A stretch of DNA of 64,000 nt from assembly GCF_027744825.2 (NCBI RefSeq), contig NC_071348.1, positions 22,415,563 through 22,479,562 on the forward strand, in the 5' to 3' direction. Below, piece by piece: positions 62,001 through 64,000 of this stretch. Under the pieces are notes generated by a model. It was not told the DNA's origin. It searched no databases and saw only the letters and a list, made by a program, of their open reading frames with translations. This stretch comes from Synchiropus splendidus (taxonomy: Eukaryota; Chordata; Actinopteri; Syngnathiformes; Callionymidae). The translations under genes were made by a program, and so were the position numbers. Numbering within the stretch: position 1 is the first letter of the stretch; each line of letters opens with the position of its first letter.

Positions 62001-64000
62001 ATGTTCTGAAGCTTTCCTGAAAAGTTATGGCACAATGCACAAAAACGCTTTTCAGCCTGAGATAAGGTGGGTTTCGGAACGCCAAACATAAAAGTGTTGA
62101 TAACTTTTGAAAAACACTTCAGACAGCTTAGATTTGATGTGCAACTACTAGAAAGACCCTTTCTGCTATAGTGGGAGGTTAAAATTTCATGTTCTGAAGC
62201 TTCCCTGAAAACTTATGGCACAATGCACAAAAACGCTTTTCAGCCTGAGATAAGGTGGGTTTCGGAACGCCAAACATAAAAGTGTTGATAACTTTGGAAA
62301 AACACTTCAGACAGTTTAGATTTGATGTGCAACTACTAGAAAGACCCTTTCTGCTATAGTGGGAGGTTAAAATTTCATGTTCTGAAGCTTCCCTGAAAAG
62401 TTATGGCACAATGCACAAAAACGCTTTTCAGCCTGAGATAAGGTGGGTTTCGGAACGCCAAACATAAAAGTGTTCATAACTTTCGAAAAACACTTCAGAG
62501 AGCTTAGATTTGATGTGCACCTACTAGAAAGACCCTTTCTGCTATAGTGGGAGGTTAAAATTTCATGTTCTGAAGCTTCCCTGAAAAGTTATGGCACAAT
62601 GCGTAAAAACGTTTTTCAGCCTGAGATAAGGTGGGTTTCGGAACGCCAAACATAAAAGTGTTGATAACTTTGGAAAAACACTTCAGACAGTTTAGATTTG
62701 ATGTGCAACTACTAGAAAGACCCTTTCTGCTATAGTGGGAGGTTAAAATTTCATGTTCTGAAGCTTTCCTGAAAAGTTATGGCACAATGCACAAAAACGC
62801 TTTTCAGCCTGAGATAAGGTGGGTTTCGGAACGCCAAACATAAAAGTGTTGATAACTTTTGAAAAACACTTCAGACAGCTTAGATTTGATGTGCAACTAC
62901 TAGAAAGACCCTTTCTGCTATAGTGGGAGGTTAAAATTTCATGTTCTGAAGCTTCCCTGAAAAGTTATGGCACAATGCACAAAAACGCTTTTCAGCCTGA
63001 GATAAGGTGGGTTTCGGAACGCCAAACATAAAAGTGTTGATAACTTTGGAAAAACACTTCAGACAGTTTAGATTTGATGTGCAACTACTAGAAAGACCCT
63101 TTCTGCTATAGTGGGAGGTTAAAATTTCATGTTCTGAAGCTTCCCTGAAAAGTTATGGCACAATGCACAAAAACGCTTTTCAGCCTGAGATAAGGTGGGT
63201 TTCGGAACGCCAAACATAAAAGTGTTAATAACTTTGGAAAAACACTTCAGACAGTTTAGATTTGATGTGCAACTACTAGAAAGACCCTTTCTGCTATAGT
63301 GGGAGGTTAAAATTTCATGTTCTGAAGCTTCCCTGAAAAGTTATGGCACAATGCACAAAAACGCTTTTCAGCCTGAGATAAGGTGGGTTTCGGAACGCCA
63401 AACATAAAAGTGTTGATAACTTTCGAAAAACACTTCAGAGAGCTTAGATTTGATGTGCACCTACTAGAAAGACCCTTTCTGCTATAGTGGGAGGTTAAAA
63501 TTTCATGTTCTGAAGCTTCCCTGAAAAGTTATGGCACAATGCGTAAAAACGCTTTTCAGCCTGAGATAAGGTGGGTTTCGGAACGCCAAACATAAAAGTG
63601 TTGATAACTTTGGAAAAACACTTCAGACAGTTTAGATTTGATGTGCAACTACTAGAAAGACCCTTTCTGCTATAGTGGGAGGTTAAAATTTCATGTTCTG
63701 AAGCTTTCCTGAAAAGTTATGGCACAATGCACAAAAACGCTTTTCAGCCTGAGATAAGGTGGGTTTCGGAACGCCAAACATAAAAGTGTTGATAACTTTT
63801 GAAAAACACTTCAGACAGCTTAGATTTGATGTGCAACTACTAGAAAGACCCTTTCTGCTATAGTGGGAGGTTAAAATTTCATGTTCTGAAGCTTCCCTGA
63901 AAAGTTATGGCACAATGCACAAAAACGCTTTTCAGCCTGAGATAAGGTGGGTTTCGGAACGCCAAACATAAAAGTGTTGATAACTTTGGAAAAACACTTC
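59033..64000. repeat. Monomers 315-340 and partial 341, Y-rich end of the window
   Basis: Class order N-Y-P-Nt-Y-W-P-N-N-Z-Q-P-P-Y-Pt-Pt-Qc-P-Y-Pt-Q-P-N-Y-Pt-Q, then 80 bases of a P. The Nt-Y-W-P-N-N-Z-Q-P-P run recalls 15981-18048 but lacks the Pt between Y and W. Private bases: T59053, T60049, G60598, T60626, C62475, T62612; C60631 is the C95 shared with 17203 and 51043. No class X occurs. The array clearly continues beyond the window. Confidence 0.84.

Larger units (their letters stand above)
1..64000. repeat. 188-bp satellite DNA array, 340 full monomers plus a partial one
   Basis: The entire window is a head-to-tail array of one 188-bp monomer in one orientation. Anchor motifs (the A5 run before CGC at monomer position 1, the HindIII-type AAGCTT at 157-162) recur every 188 bp, and phase is unchanged from position 41 to position 63961. 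Copies differ by single-base substitutions only; I saw no insertion or deletion. The consensus has 73 G or C in 188 bases. There is no unique sequence, mobile element, gene or RNA gene anywhere. Array structure, unit length near a nucleosome repeat and higher-order organisation are known traits of centromeric satellites, so a eukaryotic centromere or pericentromere is the best inference. Species and satellite family are not recognised. Confidence 0.98.

Noticed and set aside
1..64000. CRISPR array
   Set aside because: The repeat is 188 bp with no unique spacers; the variable sites are single bases and the whole unit is homologous throughout.
1..64000. Hidden transposon, LTR or unique insertion
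   Set aside because: The 188-bp phase is never broken, and no target-site duplication, terminal repeat or foreign sequence was seen.

Overview
The whole 64 kb window is one uninterrupted satellite DNA array. A 188-bp monomer (about 39% GC by my count on the consensus) repeats head-to-tail in a single orientation: 340 complete copies (monomer n spans 188(n-1)+1 to 188n) plus an 80-bp partial copy at 63921-64000. I find no protein gene, RNA gene, transposon, CRISPR array or unique sequence. A satellite of near-nucleosome-repeat length, head-to-tail and organised in higher-order repeats, points to a eukaryotic centromeric or pericentromeric region. I cannot name the species; a fish or a plant would both fit. 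The satellite family is not one I recognise.

Monomers differ only by substitutions. The phase is exact from first to last base: position 41 and position 63961 are the same monomer base, 340 x 188 apart. A few linked sites define the classes used below (numbers are positions in the monomer). P = plain (G59 G68 C84 T87 A104 T106 C163 G172, end AC). Pt = P with T163. N = P with A59. Nt = N with T163 and A165. Q = T68 and C87; Qc = Q with C172. X = C68 G84 C87 C104 C106, end GT; Xt = X ending TT. Y = X with T106. Z = C68 C87 C104 T163, end AC. W = C68 C87 C104 C163, end GT. An asterisk marks a hybrid or altered copy.

The classes do not form one fixed higher-order repeat. They form a mosaic of cassettes that mostly open X-Pt-Pt-Qc-P and close Q-P-P, with lengths of 6, 9, 12, 13, 14, 15, 16, 19 or 22 monomers. 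Recent tandem segmental duplications lie on top: 22 monomers (4,136 bp, copies at about 8.3-12.4 and 12.4-16.5 kb), 33 monomers (6,204 bp, 33.5-39.7 and 39.7-45.9 kb), 3 monomers (47.2-48.3 kb) and 9 monomers (55.6-59.0 kb). From about 52.45 kb to the end, class X is gone and class Y takes its place.

The most interesting signal is that the substitutions which have spread tend to create or extend dyad symmetry (TTTCGAAA, GTGCAC, TTTCATGAAA, GCGT-AAAA-ACGC), on top of a short hairpin present in nearly every monomer. Whether this matters for centromere function is inference. All class calls were made by eye, so counts may be off by a few.
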